Assembly (NCBI GenBank): GCA_030407315.1
Contig: JALQPE010001738.1
Coordinates: 1 to 64,000 of the forward strand
Origin: Asparagopsis taxiformis
Taxonomy: Eukaryota; Rhodophyta; Florideophyceae; Bonnemaisoniales; Bonnemaisoniaceae
Direction of reading: 5' to 3'
DNA: 64,000 nt
A program made the translations under genes and the position numbers. The notes under the pieces are model-generated. The model saw only the letters and a program-made list of their open reading frames with translations. It was not told the DNA's origin and did not search any database. Below, in pieces: positions 41,635-51,946 of this stretch (the stretch's first letter is position 1; each line of letters starts with the position of its first letter).

Positions 41635-44600
41635 ATGGCCCGCGCGGGCGAGTGCCCCGCCTGCGCCTCCAAGTTTGACGCCGCTACACACATCCCCATG
41701 GTATCCGTTGTGTGCGGCCACTCCCTCTGTTTCAACTGCGTCAATCCCTCCCCGCCATCCCCGTCGCCCCGTCCGGACGACGCCGCCTCCATTTCTACCT
41801 CCTCCTCCGATGCCGAAGACGATCTAGTCCACCAGCCCGCTTCCCGTTGTCCCGTTTGTAACACCGCATTGGCCGGTTTTGTCAAGAACTTTGAAGCCCT
41901 CTCCACCCTCGAGTCCGTCATGGAGCCCGCTCCCCCGACCGACGTGCCCGATCTCACTAGCGTCGTGCACGGCGATCTCGTCATTTCCCGCGACCAAATC
42001 CATTTCACCCGCTCCCCCGCCCACGAGCTCGGCGCCGGCGCTTCCGCTATCGTCTATCGCGGAATGTACGCAGGCCTCCCAGTTGCCGTCAAGTGCATTC
42101 GCACCATGTCCGATTCATGGGCGACCGAAGACCGCTTGCGACGAGAGCTTCGCAACGCTTCCCGCTTGCGAAATCCACATATCGTTGAGTTTCGCGGCGC
42201 CGCTTGGGATCACGAAGCCGGGCCCTCCTCTCCGCGAAACGTTTTGCTCGTCACAGAGTTGATGGCCGGCGGCAATCTTCGCGAATCCCTCACAACCCTC
42301 ACCGATGAAACCGGCCTCTCCCTTGACTCTTTCGTCACCATCGGTCTTCAGATCACTCGCGGTATCGAGTACCTTCATGCAGAGGGCCTCGCACATCGTG
42401 ACATCAAGTCGGCTAATATTCTATTATCTGAACGCCTTCAACGCAACAAGACAAGCTTTTCATCAGCTATTCGCGCCAAGATCGCAGATTTCGGTCTTTC
42501 CAAATATATCGATAAGGCTACCGGTGGTGGCACCGTTATGCAATCGATCATGGAACCCGGCCGTCTCGAAGCCACCTACGCATATCTCGCCCCAGAAGCC
42601 TTTGGTGGAGACAAATCAAACGCCATTCACCGCGATGAATCCGATGACGATGACGCACGATATGATGAAATGGCAAAGAAACGAGATATTTATGCCCTGG
42701 GTGTGCTCTTCTGGGAAATGCTTACTGGAGCCGTTCCCTGGGGTGGTGTCTCACTCCCTGATGTCTATGTTCGTGTCTGCGTACGCTCCGATCGTCCTGG
42801 TCCGGCTCTCGACGACGCCAAGGTCTCCAAAAGTGTTCGCAGACTTGTCGAGCGCTGCTGGGCACAGAATCCATCTCGAAGACCTTCTGCAAAGTCCATT
42901 GCTGCAAAACTGGAGAAGATCGCCGTCAAGATCGGTCTCACCGAAACCAACAATTCGGCTGCAGCGGCCGCTGCAGCCGAAGCTGTTTCAGTTGTTTCCG
43001 GCCAAACGCCGAATGCTGCTAGCCTTAAGAATAGCGTACCAGATGTACATTCTGAACCTCTGCAAGATATCACTGAGCAACGCGAAATGGAGCCTCATGT
43101 GGTTTCCGATTCACTAATGGCATATCAGAAAATGCCATCGGCTTCCACACTATACACTGTTAATAATGAAGGTGCCAAAACTCATTCAACTGGATTCGAG
43201 CCTTCTGATGGGCGCGATCTAGATGGTATGGATGAGGCATATGACGATGCGGTGTGGATCGATGACAACGAACCAGGCACTGGAAGATCCCACTCCCAAC
43301 GCCATGCCAACAGTGTGAATCACGCATCTGAGCCTGGGGACATTTCGCTCCCACGGCGACAATTGCGAGGTCGTCACCAAACAGGTGAAGGTCCGGATCC
43401 TGGCCACAGTCGCTCTCACCCTAACGTCAGTACAAATCATGTATCTGCATCACCAGTAACTTCCGCCAATGCCAGCGGTGGCGCGTCCGGCACACAGGTC
43501 AAGTCTACCCCTACAGCCGTAGCGGCGACTGCAGCGGCTATCGCAGCGGCAAAGGATCGCGAACGTAAGCGTGATGATGTTCGAAGTAGAGGCATCACAT
43601 CTCGTGTTACTCGCGCCGTCACACCATCAAATGTTATGGGGCCTGCCGTTGGTGATACAAGCTTCCACTCTTTGCCATCAGCTGGGGAAGGATGGCAACG
43701 TAGTGCTGCAAAAGAACGAAGTGAGCAACAACGTGCAATGTTCTACGACAATTCAGACGAAGAAGCTCAGGATTTCGATCCAGAACGAGCAGCTGCGGAA
43801 GAAGCTATTGCCGAATCAGGAGGAACTGCTGTTATCAGCCAGACTACGTTGCAACCTCCTCGACACACAAACTCCATCAACAGGAACCCACAACAAGCAC
43901 AACGGTCTGTGTCTATTAATCGAATCGCTGCACGGCCGCAGTCGCCAGCTGTGCGGCGTCCGATGTCTCCTATGACTGTGCCAGCAAGCAGGCCAATGTC
44001 TCCTGCAGTTGTTCCAAGCAAATCTGGGAATGCTGAAGACGAAGGTACAAAGGCTGGTCCAAGTTCAGGTCCCAGAACATCTGATGCAGCACCGGCAAAG
44101 AGAAACAGTGGGAATAGCCGGGGGCGTCTATCGAGGACCATGTCTGCTTCAGTACCATCTAATACAGTAATCAATCGAAGTCATGGTGCCGCGGCTAATT
44201 CTGCGGTCAGTGCAGCAACCCCGCAATCAGTGCCTACACTTCCTCAAGAGGGAAGTGGAAAACGTGCATTCATCCGGCGTATGCGTTCGAATGAATCGCC
44301 GCGTCGTCTAGCTAGGAGCTCCAGCACAACTGGAGTGGAGAGCAAGCGTCCGAAGGGACCACCTAATAAGAGCCCATCACATGCCTCTGACACAGTTGTG
44401 AGTGAGGAAGATGACGCCGAGTATACAGTTGTACAAATCGGTTCGAGTCCAAAAGAAGATTTCAGCGCGACAGTTGAATCATTGGACAAAACTGGATTAA
44501 TGCGTCTGCTCTCGCAGCGAATGATTCCACTTCGTTTAGCAGCATTGGCACACGCTGCATTGGTAAGCCCGAAGCACCAGAATGAGGAGGAAGTGCTTCG

Positions 44601-45858
44601 GAATGCGTGTGCAATTTTGCACCGTCTTACTGTGCCGAGTAACTCACCTCAATCGAAGAACAATGTTCAGGAAATATCTGCAAAGGAACAACTGAGTATT
44701 CGAAAGTATTTGAAGGCAAGCCAAGGTGTGCAAGCTTTGCTAGAAGCGCTGAGTCCGCCGGGTATACGACATCCGACGACGCTTTCATATGCAATGCTGG
44801 CACTTGGGAATCTTACTGCATGGGATCTCGAAGCACACAAGCAGTTCCGGAGCGCGCATGGAGTGATTCAGGTGACGAAAGTAATGAAAACGCACATGCA
44901 GAATTCTGGAGTTCAGGAGAAGGGGTGTTATGCGCTAGCTTGCGTCGGAGCTGCATACCCCGCCAAGTCGAAGACAATATTCGAACAAGCTGGAGCATTG
45001 GATGTTGTGAATATGGCTCTATCACATGTACAGCGAGAATCTCCGAATGATGCAGTAACAAAACAAGCTTGTGCTGCTCTAGGAGCTATGTGCTCTTCGT
45101 GCCCATCAAACGCATTATACGCGGGGAAGAAAGAAGCTCTAACATACCTTGTGACGGCATTTGAGCGATTCCGGCGTGCATCTCGAGTGGAGGGTGGGAA
45201 GCGAAGTGAGATGCGTCTTGTTTGCAAGGCCTTTATTGATTTACTGTGCCACGATGACAATCGAAAGCTAGCTGGCTCAAAGGGTGGAAGCACTATGATT
45301 ATTCGAGCGATGCGTATATTCCGACTTGACGCAGATTTCATTGAAAAGGGTTTAACAACACTATCTGAGTTCTGTATCTACCGATCGAACGGAACACAAA
45401 TCGTACAGGCGAATGGGGTTGACGATATTGTGGCTGCTATGGTACGATTCCGAATGAACATATCGATGCAAGAGGAGGGGTCGCGGGTGCTAACATTACT
45501 AATGAAAGCGACGGGAGATCAAGCGCGGCGTCGATTGGTACATGCGGGTGGGGCGGAAGCTATTGTGTATGCGCTGGAGCGGTTTGGAGCGATTCCGGAT
45601 AGTAATGCAGCGATTGTTGTAGAAACGTGCCGGGCGTTGAACATGTTGTTTCAGATGGAAAATGGGGCGGAGGGCGAAATTCTAGGGCGACGAATGAAGA
45701 AGATCCGGTGTGACAAGGCGATCAAGGCGGCACTAGTTGCACATCGGAGCAATTCGTCGATTCAGGATAAGGGCAAAGAGGCGCTGAAGCAACTAACCTT
45801 GTTGAAAGGCGGCGGTGGCATTTGGAGTCGGATGCGCAATGGACAGAAGCGACGGTAG
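41635..45858 (+). CDS. RING-finger protein kinase with armadillo-like repeats
   Basis: 1407 residues from ATG 41635. Residues 7-75 form a C3HC4 RING-type zinc site (C7, C10, C27, H29, C32, C35, C72, C75) with a long, acidic and Ser-rich insert between its last two metal pairs. A TKL-like kinase domain follows at about 130-430: glycine-rich loop LGAGASAIVYRG, catalytic Lys 153 in VAVKCI, HRDIKSAN (254-261) and DFG (285-287), so it should be active. A long disordered region (about 440-970) is rich in Ser, Ala, Pro and Gln. The last 400 residues are helical repeats resembling armadillo units (for example ALGNLTAWD, ACAALGAMCSS, LTTLSEF). RING domains usually give E3 ubiquitin ligase activity, so the protein may combine ligase, kinase and scaffold roles. 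Substrates are unknown. Confidence 0.9.
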   Translation: MARAGECPACASKFDAATHIPMVSVVCGHSLCFNCVNPSPPSPSPRPDDAASISTSSSDAEDDLVHQPASRCPVCNTALAGFVKNFEALSTLESVMEPAPPTDVPDLTSVVHGDLVISRDQIHFTRSPAHELGAGASAIVYRGMYAGLPVAVKCIRTMSDSWATEDRLRRELRNASRLRNPHIVEFRGAAWDHEAGPSSPRNVLLVTELMAGGNLRESLTTLTDETGLSLDSFVTIGLQITRGIEYLHAEGLAHRDIKSANILLSERLQRNKTSFSSAIRAKIADFGLSKYIDKATGGGTVMQSIMEPGRLEATYAYLAPEAFGGDKSNAIHRDESDDDDARYDEMAKKRDIYALGVLFWEMLTGAVPWGGVSLPDVYVRVCVRSDRPGPALDDAKVSKSVRRLVERCWAQNPSRRPSAKSIAAKLEKIAVKIGLTETNNSAAAAAAAEAVSVVSGQTPNAASLKNSVPDVHSEPLQDITEQREMEPHVVSDSLMAYQKMPSASTLYTVNNEGAKTHSTGFEPSDGRDLDGMDEAYDDAVWIDDNEPGTGRSHSQRHANSVNHASEPGDISLPRRQLRGRHQTGEGPDPGHSRSHPNVSTNHVSASPVTSANASGGASGTQVKSTPTAVAATAAAIAAAKDRERKRDDVRSRGITSRVTRAVTPSNVMGPAVGDTSFHSLPSAGEGWQRSAAKERSEQQRAMFYDNSDEEAQDFDPERAAAEEAIAESGGTAVISQTTLQPPRHTNSINRNPQQAQRSVSINRIAARPQSPAVRRPMSPMTVPASRPMSPAVVPSKSGNAEDEGTKAGPSSGPRTSDAAPAKRNSGNSRGRLSRTMSASVPSNTVINRSHGAAANSAVSAATPQSVPTLPQEGSGKRAFIRRMRSNESPRRLARSSSTTGVESKRPKGPPNKSPSHASDTVVSEEDDAEYTVVQIGSSPKEDFSATVESLDKTGLMRLLSQRMIPLRLAALAHAALVSPKHQNEEEVLRNACAILHRLTVPSNSPQSKNNVQEISAKEQLSIRKYLKASQGVQALLEALSPPGIRHPTTLSYAMLALGNLTAWDLEAHKQFRSAHGVIQVTKVMKTHMQNSGVQEKGCYALACVGAAYPAKSKTIFEQAGALDVVNMALSHVQRESPNDAVTKQACAALGAMCSSCPSNALYAGKKEALTYLVTAFERFRRASRVEGGKRSEMRLVCKAFIDLLCHDDNRKLAGSKGGSTMIIRAMRIFRLDADFIEKGLTTLSEFCIYRSNGTQIVQANGVDDIVAAMVRFRMNISMQEEGSRVLTLLMKATGDQARRRLVHAGGAEAIVYALERFGAIPDSNAAIVVETCRALNMLFQMENGAEGEILGRRMKKIRCDKAIKAALVAHRSNSSIQDKGKEALKQLTLLKGGGGIWSRMRNGQKRR

Positions 45859-48800
45859 ACGTAGCAAGTGCTGGCGGGACGGTGGGGGTTTGCTGTAACT
45901 TATTTGAGATAAATATTTGTATTTGTAAACGTCTCAAGGGGGAGTATATATCGACTCGACCTCTGACCTGTTGGCTTGTTTAATGACAAATTGCGTTTTG
46001 TGACCGGAGAGGGAACGCGGCAGTGTGCATTTCTCACCGAAATGTACGCCAATTGGTGTGTGCGGTTGTTGTCTGTTGTCGTCTGGTGCGCCTGCTACTT
46101 TCTACCTACCGTCAGCTGGTTTGCAGTTTGTGCGTTGATGACGGGTGTGCGGATCGATTGACACAGGGCAATGCAAAGCAATGCAATAGTGCTGTGTTGT
46201 GTCTTGTTGTGTTGTTGCCGCTGCGCACTTTGCTGACATTTCTCAGCATGAAGTCCATATGGCGTGACGGCGGTGAGTAAGGACGTGTGGCAGAAGCAGC
46301 AGTAACTATGTTTGTTTTCTACTAGCGAGGTGAAATAATTACAGCGCAATGAATTGCTCCCCCTTTTCTGCAGCGGAGAGCTGGCGCGGTGCGGCGCAGC
46401 GCGGCGCGCTGTGGAAAACGATCAGTGCGTGTGAAGAGTCAGGTTGGCGCCAGTAAGGGTCTACGCTGTAATTTGTCGTACTGACCATTGGCGGCGGGCG
46501 ACGCAAGGCAGAGCAAAACGGAGGAAACAAGCGGTTTTGTTGTGATGGCGACATAACGTGCGACTATAATGAGCATCGACGTCGCGTTGGTTGATACATG
46601 TCATGCATTTGTTACATTGCTCAATTCGTTGGACGTCAGTGCAGTCTAAAAATTACACTGTGTGGACAAGCGCTGCCACTGTGTATGAGCTGTTGCAGTG
46701 TAATTCGAAACTGAGTACAAGCGCTCGAAGGTACACGAGTCAAATTTACAACCAGTGCTTTTATTCAATTTAACATGCATTTCGTCTACATTATGTTTAC
46801 TCGTTTCTGCGCTCTGCACTTGTATACAACTTTACAACATTTCTACCGCAACTCCATTCAACAAAACTTTCCACCCGCAAGCTGGCCACCTCACGTAACC
46901 AACCATACATGCTATCGATTTCGTTGCACCTCCTCGGATCCCACCTCCATTCACCCAAATACTACCGCGTCTCAAAACAATTCACCACTTGTGATCTCGC
47001 ACCGCCAGCCGTTTCAGCTATTTTTAGACCCCTCCCCTTACCCATTATGACAACGCTACGTAGGCAATCCCCGACGGATCTTATCTTGCTCACGCCCAGC
47101 CACATAGCCTGCTCCACTTCGACCGCCACCACCACCCCCCTCAGTTGCGAGCCGCGTATGGTGACGTTTCAACCGCGACGTGGCGCTCATGTGATCACTT
47201 CAATTCACCTCCATCTCAAACAATTCGTACCGCAATATTGCAATGCCCCCAAATCCAGTTTCCATGCTTTCCGTTCAATAATCTTGCTCGACATGTATGC
47301 TACTATGCCATCTTTTCAATGCTCCTGCTGCAGCCGCTATGTTACTGTACTATTCTTGGCACACTTGGCTGCCAAGAGCCGCTTCGTTTGTTCACCATCC
47401 ATAGACCTTACCAACCCGTGATGCTGCCAAGTAATCATGACACGGGTTGCTAAACTTTTCTTCATATATCCATGCTTGTTGTTTTCACTTCAACACGGAA
47501 ACCAGATTGGCTACTGTGTGATGCGTTGAATTTTTGCGCCAAAGGCGCCGTACACAGCCGATGTAAATCGGCTTATTCATGCCAATTACATCATACAAAC
47601 TTTGATGCTGACATACTCATCTGCTCGTGAACAACGTGGAGAAATGCGTATTCCCAACGCAATAATCTGATGTAAACGCACTTCAATTGTATGCGTAATA
47701 TCACGCTGCTATGAAACGCGCCCCATGTTACACAAGTACAAGAGGTCCATGTTTCCTGCGCATTCTAGTGCTCGAGAAACGCTCCGGTTTACGATGAGTT
47801 TCTATGCTGGAGGGCCGCATGCCTATATTCGGCGACGATAGTTCGCGAGATACTGTTGCAAGTCTGGAATTGTGTTTACAGCTAGAATCGAGTTGAGCTC
47901 GTACGATGCTTGTAGCAACAGAAGCGGCGGGAGATGTCGACGCGGACGTCTCGGCTGTAACGCCGAGTGTTTTTCATTGTCTCTAGAATTGTCGTGCGCA
48001 AGTGCGAAAATCAGATTCATCAAACTAAAAATACAATCGGATTTTGCACATGGAGTGACGTATGTACGGAACGCTATCAAGTGTTGCGCTCGGGCCGTGG
48101 GCGAGCCCCGGGGTGGGGTGCTGCGGAGGGGGGCGCAGCGTACCCCGTCGCGCCCCCGCGCAAAGCTCGCCCGCTGCGCCGCGCGGCTAGAATTGCTGTC
48201 GCATGAATATAGTGTAATGAAAATTTGTAAAGAGCAAATACGTAGTCAACCTCTCGACAAGTCGCCGATGAGTCATGATCTTTCGCACATTGATTCATTG
48301 CACGGAATGTACGGTGTGTGTAAGACGATAATGCAGCTTGGATCAAGTCTTACCTGTGTTGTGCGTGTAAATACTCGCAGGTATTTATGCCTAAAGCGAG
48401 ATCATGGAGAAGCGGCACTGCGCATTTTCAAAAGTTTGTATTCGTCAAAGTGGGAATCTATGCTTGTCGTTTGCGTAAAATAGTTTAATAGTCTCAGGAC
48501 GATTGTGGAAAAGGAAGCGAACGAGAGTGTGAAGATACTGGAATATGGGGGGATGGTTTCGAAATGGACAGAGTGAGTCATGGAATATCAAGCGGGTTTT
48601 TTTCGAAAGTTTGAACCATGGAAAGCATTGGAAGCTAGAGATATTTATCGATGTGTGGCTTAGATGTAGTGTAAAGGGAGCGGTGTAGCACGACGCATAT
48701 AGTAGTAGTACCACCGCAGTGCAGTACGAGCAGTATGCTGGTGGGATGGGGGCAACTGAGGTAATGTATAAGTGATGTTTGGCGATGAATGATAGACGCG

Positions 48801-49897
48801 TGCAGTGCGTAGCGTTGCGTCGCTTTGTGAATAGAAAACTGCAACCCTTTTTCGAAACTGCTTCAAGGCCACGATCGATAATTACAGCAAGTGAATCAAG
48901 ATGCAGCACACTTGGTGTACTTTGCTGAGCTCTGCACTGTTCTGCTCAGGTCGTTGGGTGTGCGCGAGTGCACAAGTTCACGTCATAGGGAAGGGCGAGC
49001 ACCATGTAAGCAGATAGTGTGATGGCGGGTCATGCTTTCACGGGCGCGCGGCATCGACTGCTTACAATGATGGGGTGCGTACAGGCGCTAGTCAAACGCT
49101 TTACAGTCAATCAATCAATAGTTGAATTGGGCGCTGGTCTGGGACGGAAAACATACATACGGAGGTATATGTATGACATGTGTAGCGGCACGGCGCGTGT
49201 GTTTGCTTTGCTCTGCCACGTCAATTGTCGGGCGGTAGTGTATTGTTTGGTTTGGAGTGTCGGTGTACTCGTTTATGGTGACAGCACAGTTCCACTGACG
49301 ATGCAGCAGAGCCGAGACAGACGGAACAAACTCTGTTTCAATTCAGATCGGAGGGCGTGTGCGAGATGGAAGAAATGGCGGGCAACAACACCGAGTCGAG
49401 CAGCGCGGCGCGGCGCGGCGCAGTGCAGTGCAGTGCAGCTCGAGCAAATAGTCTAGCGTCGTCTCGAGAAGAGGAGCAAGTGTGTAAATCGGGCGTGTCA
49501 TGCAGGATGTGCTGCAGTTGCATATCGTGGCGATAAGGCGCGTGCAAACTTTATTTTAAAAGGCACGCGTGCATAATTAAAGCCGTTAAATTAGTTGGCA
49601 TACGCCATGTACACGGCGCATGGCCTGATTTGTGGGTGAATTCCAAGCCGTGCTGGCTCGATTGGATGCCCAGATTTCAACGCTGACAGTCCACTTTTAG
49701 AACGGCGCACCGCTTCGCATGTCTGCCTTACGTGCTCCCATAGCAGTGCTGTACAGAAGTTGGCCATACTGTACACACCGTTGCACTGCACTGCACTGCA
49801 CCGCTCGGCACTGCACACACACCTCTACTTAAAATCCAACCCTGTCCGTCCCCCTCCGCTTGCTCGCCCAACCATCATCCATCTCCCCATCGACACC
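45859..49897. other. Four-kilobase gene-poor stretch
   Basis: No convincing gene. Candidates considered weak are 47047-47421 (+, about 125 codons) with an overlapping frame at 47145-47453, and 47872-48483 (+, 203 codons), which crosses a GC-rich island at 48090-48190. None has a domain. GC-rich simple repeats occur at 46385-46412 and 49405-49440, and GTGCA/TGCAC pentamers at 49424-49440 and 49784-49803. Short stems such as GCGCCAAAGGCGC and GCCGATGTAAATCGGC lie near 47535-47575. The last few hundred bases must hold the promoter of the zinc-finger gene. Confidence 0.45.
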
Positions 49898-50665
49898 ATG
49901 ACTTCTCTCATCGCTTCTGCCCCGACCATCGCCCCCAAGCGCCCCATGGACTCACTCAACTCCCCAGCGACTCCCATCCACAAGAAGCGCCCTCGCACCT
50001 TTTGGGATACAGTTTTGGAGACTGCCACCACGCAGCCCACTTCCCTACCATCCCCGACTGCTCGCCCTCTCCCTCAGCCTGTCCCGACCGCTCCCCAACT
50101 CGCAGACTTTTCCAATGTCTCCTCCCCAATTTCCAACATCACAGACTCCCCGCTGCAGCTCGCATTGCCGCAGCGCACCGCCCCATCCGTCTCCACCACT
50201 CCCGCCAAGACCGCCCTCCGCCCCCATTCTTGCACAATCTGCGGCTCCTCATTCGCCCGCAACAGTCACCTCCGTCTCCACATCAGGACCATTCATGAGA
50301 AACTCAAGCCCTTTCAATGCGAGCAATGCCCAGCCGCATTCGGTCACGTTAGCTCCAAGTACAGACACTTTCGTACCGTGCATCTCAAGAGGAGGGACTT
50401 TGCTTGTGATAGATGCGGCCAGACTTTTGCAGAACGAGCCGCTGTCCTCAAGCACTGTCGAACCGTTCATGAAGGTTCCCGCCCCTATCCCTGTCCTACT
50501 TGTGGATTCCGATTCCATTTTAAATTGCATCTTAGTCAGCATATTTCTACCGTTCATGAGAAGCAGCGCCCTCATCAGTGCGTCATTTGCAACGCTTGCT
50601 TCGGCCAGAGAAGCAGTCTCAACAGGCATTCAAGACAGATTCATGGCGTCGCTACCAAGAAGTGA
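49898..50665 (+). CDS. Five-finger C2H2 zinc-finger protein
   Basis: 255 residues from ATG 49898 (the frame opens upstream at 49760 without support). The first 110 residues are Pro/Ser/Thr-rich and contain a basic patch KRPRTFWDTVLE that may act as a nuclear signal. Then come five consecutive fingers, each C-x2-C-x12-H-x4-H. They are CTICGSSF, CEQCPAAF, CDRCGQTF, CPTCGFRF and CVICNACF, with linkers of the H-E-K/G-x-x-P type. The array lies at about residues 125-250, and the protein ends GVATKK. This design binds DNA, so a transcription factor is likely. Each finger has His-x4-His spacing instead of the commoner x3. The 5' flank carries TGCAC pentamer runs. Confidence 0.88.
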   Translation: MTSLIASAPTIAPKRPMDSLNSPATPIHKKRPRTFWDTVLETATTQPTSLPSPTARPLPQPVPTAPQLADFSNVSSPISNITDSPLQLALPQRTAPSVSTTPAKTALRPHSCTICGSSFARNSHLRLHIRTIHEKLKPFQCEQCPAAFGHVSSKYRHFRTVHLKRRDFACDRCGQTFAERAAVLKHCRTVHEGSRPYPCPTCGFRFHFKLHLSQHISTVHEKQRPHQCVICNACFGQRSSLNRHSRQIHGVATKK

Positions 50666-51946
50666 GGCTTGGTACACTTGCTGATCCTGTAGCTCATGTA
50701 CTGCTAATTGCCTACTAAACTTTCCCAGTTGATGTAATAACCTTTTGATTTTGTAAAGCAACGAGATCGCTCTCATACATGTTTTCACTCTACAAGGGAG
50801 AACACGTCGCCTTTGCTTGCTTGTCAGCAGCTCGTGAAGAGCTTGGCGACGTTGCGCAAATGTACTGTAAAGCAAATACGGTGCCGCGACGCGCCCCTAC
50901 ACACGGGCAACAACGTTTGACTTGCATCGTAGGATACAATGCACAATGACAAGACGAAACAATGTGAGGCCACTTGCCGCGCGCAACCTCTTAGCGAGTC
51001 GAGCATAGCCGGCAGACATCACGCGGAGAAAAACGTCATCAAGGCACGATATGCATGAAGCACACACAGTGCAACATGTGCTATCCTCGCGGGAACAAGG
51101 GCAGGACAGTTTGATGCAAGTGCGACAAAAATAGATTTTTAGGGGTGCGCTACTCTGCTACGCTACGTTGGGGGTGGGCGGTGCTGTGCTGTGCTGGCGA
51201 CGCTGCGCACTGCACCGCGACGGCGTGGGCCGTGCCGTGCCGTGCAAGGACGAAGCAGCGCAACGAATAATCAGTGTCAAAAGTTGTAGTCTCTCGTCAG
51301 CCCGTTGCACCCCAGTGCGGTGCAGTCAGTCGCGTATGGAAAGCATCAAGGGCGTTAACTTTAGTGTTACATCGTTTGGCGTCTGCGTCTGTGCTGCGTA
51401 CCCTACGCGAAGACCCTCAGGACAGAGGGCCAGCCAGCACCATTGGTGAGTGTCGTCAAGCGGGTCAAAAGTGTGTGGCGACGGCGCGCCGGCCGTTTTG
51501 TGGGCGCCCTCAGGACATGTGTGCAGTCGAGTGGAACGCTGTGCACTGCCAGCTTGAATAAAATATCTCAACCTGACATGGCATTTTATCATACGATGCC
51601 AACATCTCAGTCCAGCTGCTCTGCAGTCCAGACGACAGGAGCAGAAGCAGCTGCACTCCGCTCCGCTCCATGGCGCAGCTCAGCGTGGCTGAGCAGTATG
51701 GCCGCCTGTGAAATATGACCCATGAACACGTCATCTCTTGGATTTGATTGGTTGATGCTCAAATGAATCATAGATGTACTAACGACGCTTGGCGCCAAAT
51801 ATTTCTACAATTATTTCCAAAACTTGTCAATTAATTCCCGTCAAATTGTACACATGTAACCTACATGCCCTCCTGCTGGAAGAGCAGATTCGCCCATTCC
51901 AGACATTACCCGCTCATCGTACCATCTCTGCTTCCCAACTTGCTTC
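50666..51946. other. Intergenic region after the zinc-finger gene
   Basis: About 1.3 kb with no gene. G/T-rich and GTGCT-type simple sequence occurs at 51165-51215. The short frames are inconsistent with coding. The NEDD8-E1 promoter would be at the right end. Confidence 0.45.

Noticed and set aside
47872..48483. 203-residue gene in the gene-poor stretch
   Set aside because: Its middle is an Arg/Ala stretch from a local GC island, and no motif or neighbouring support exists.
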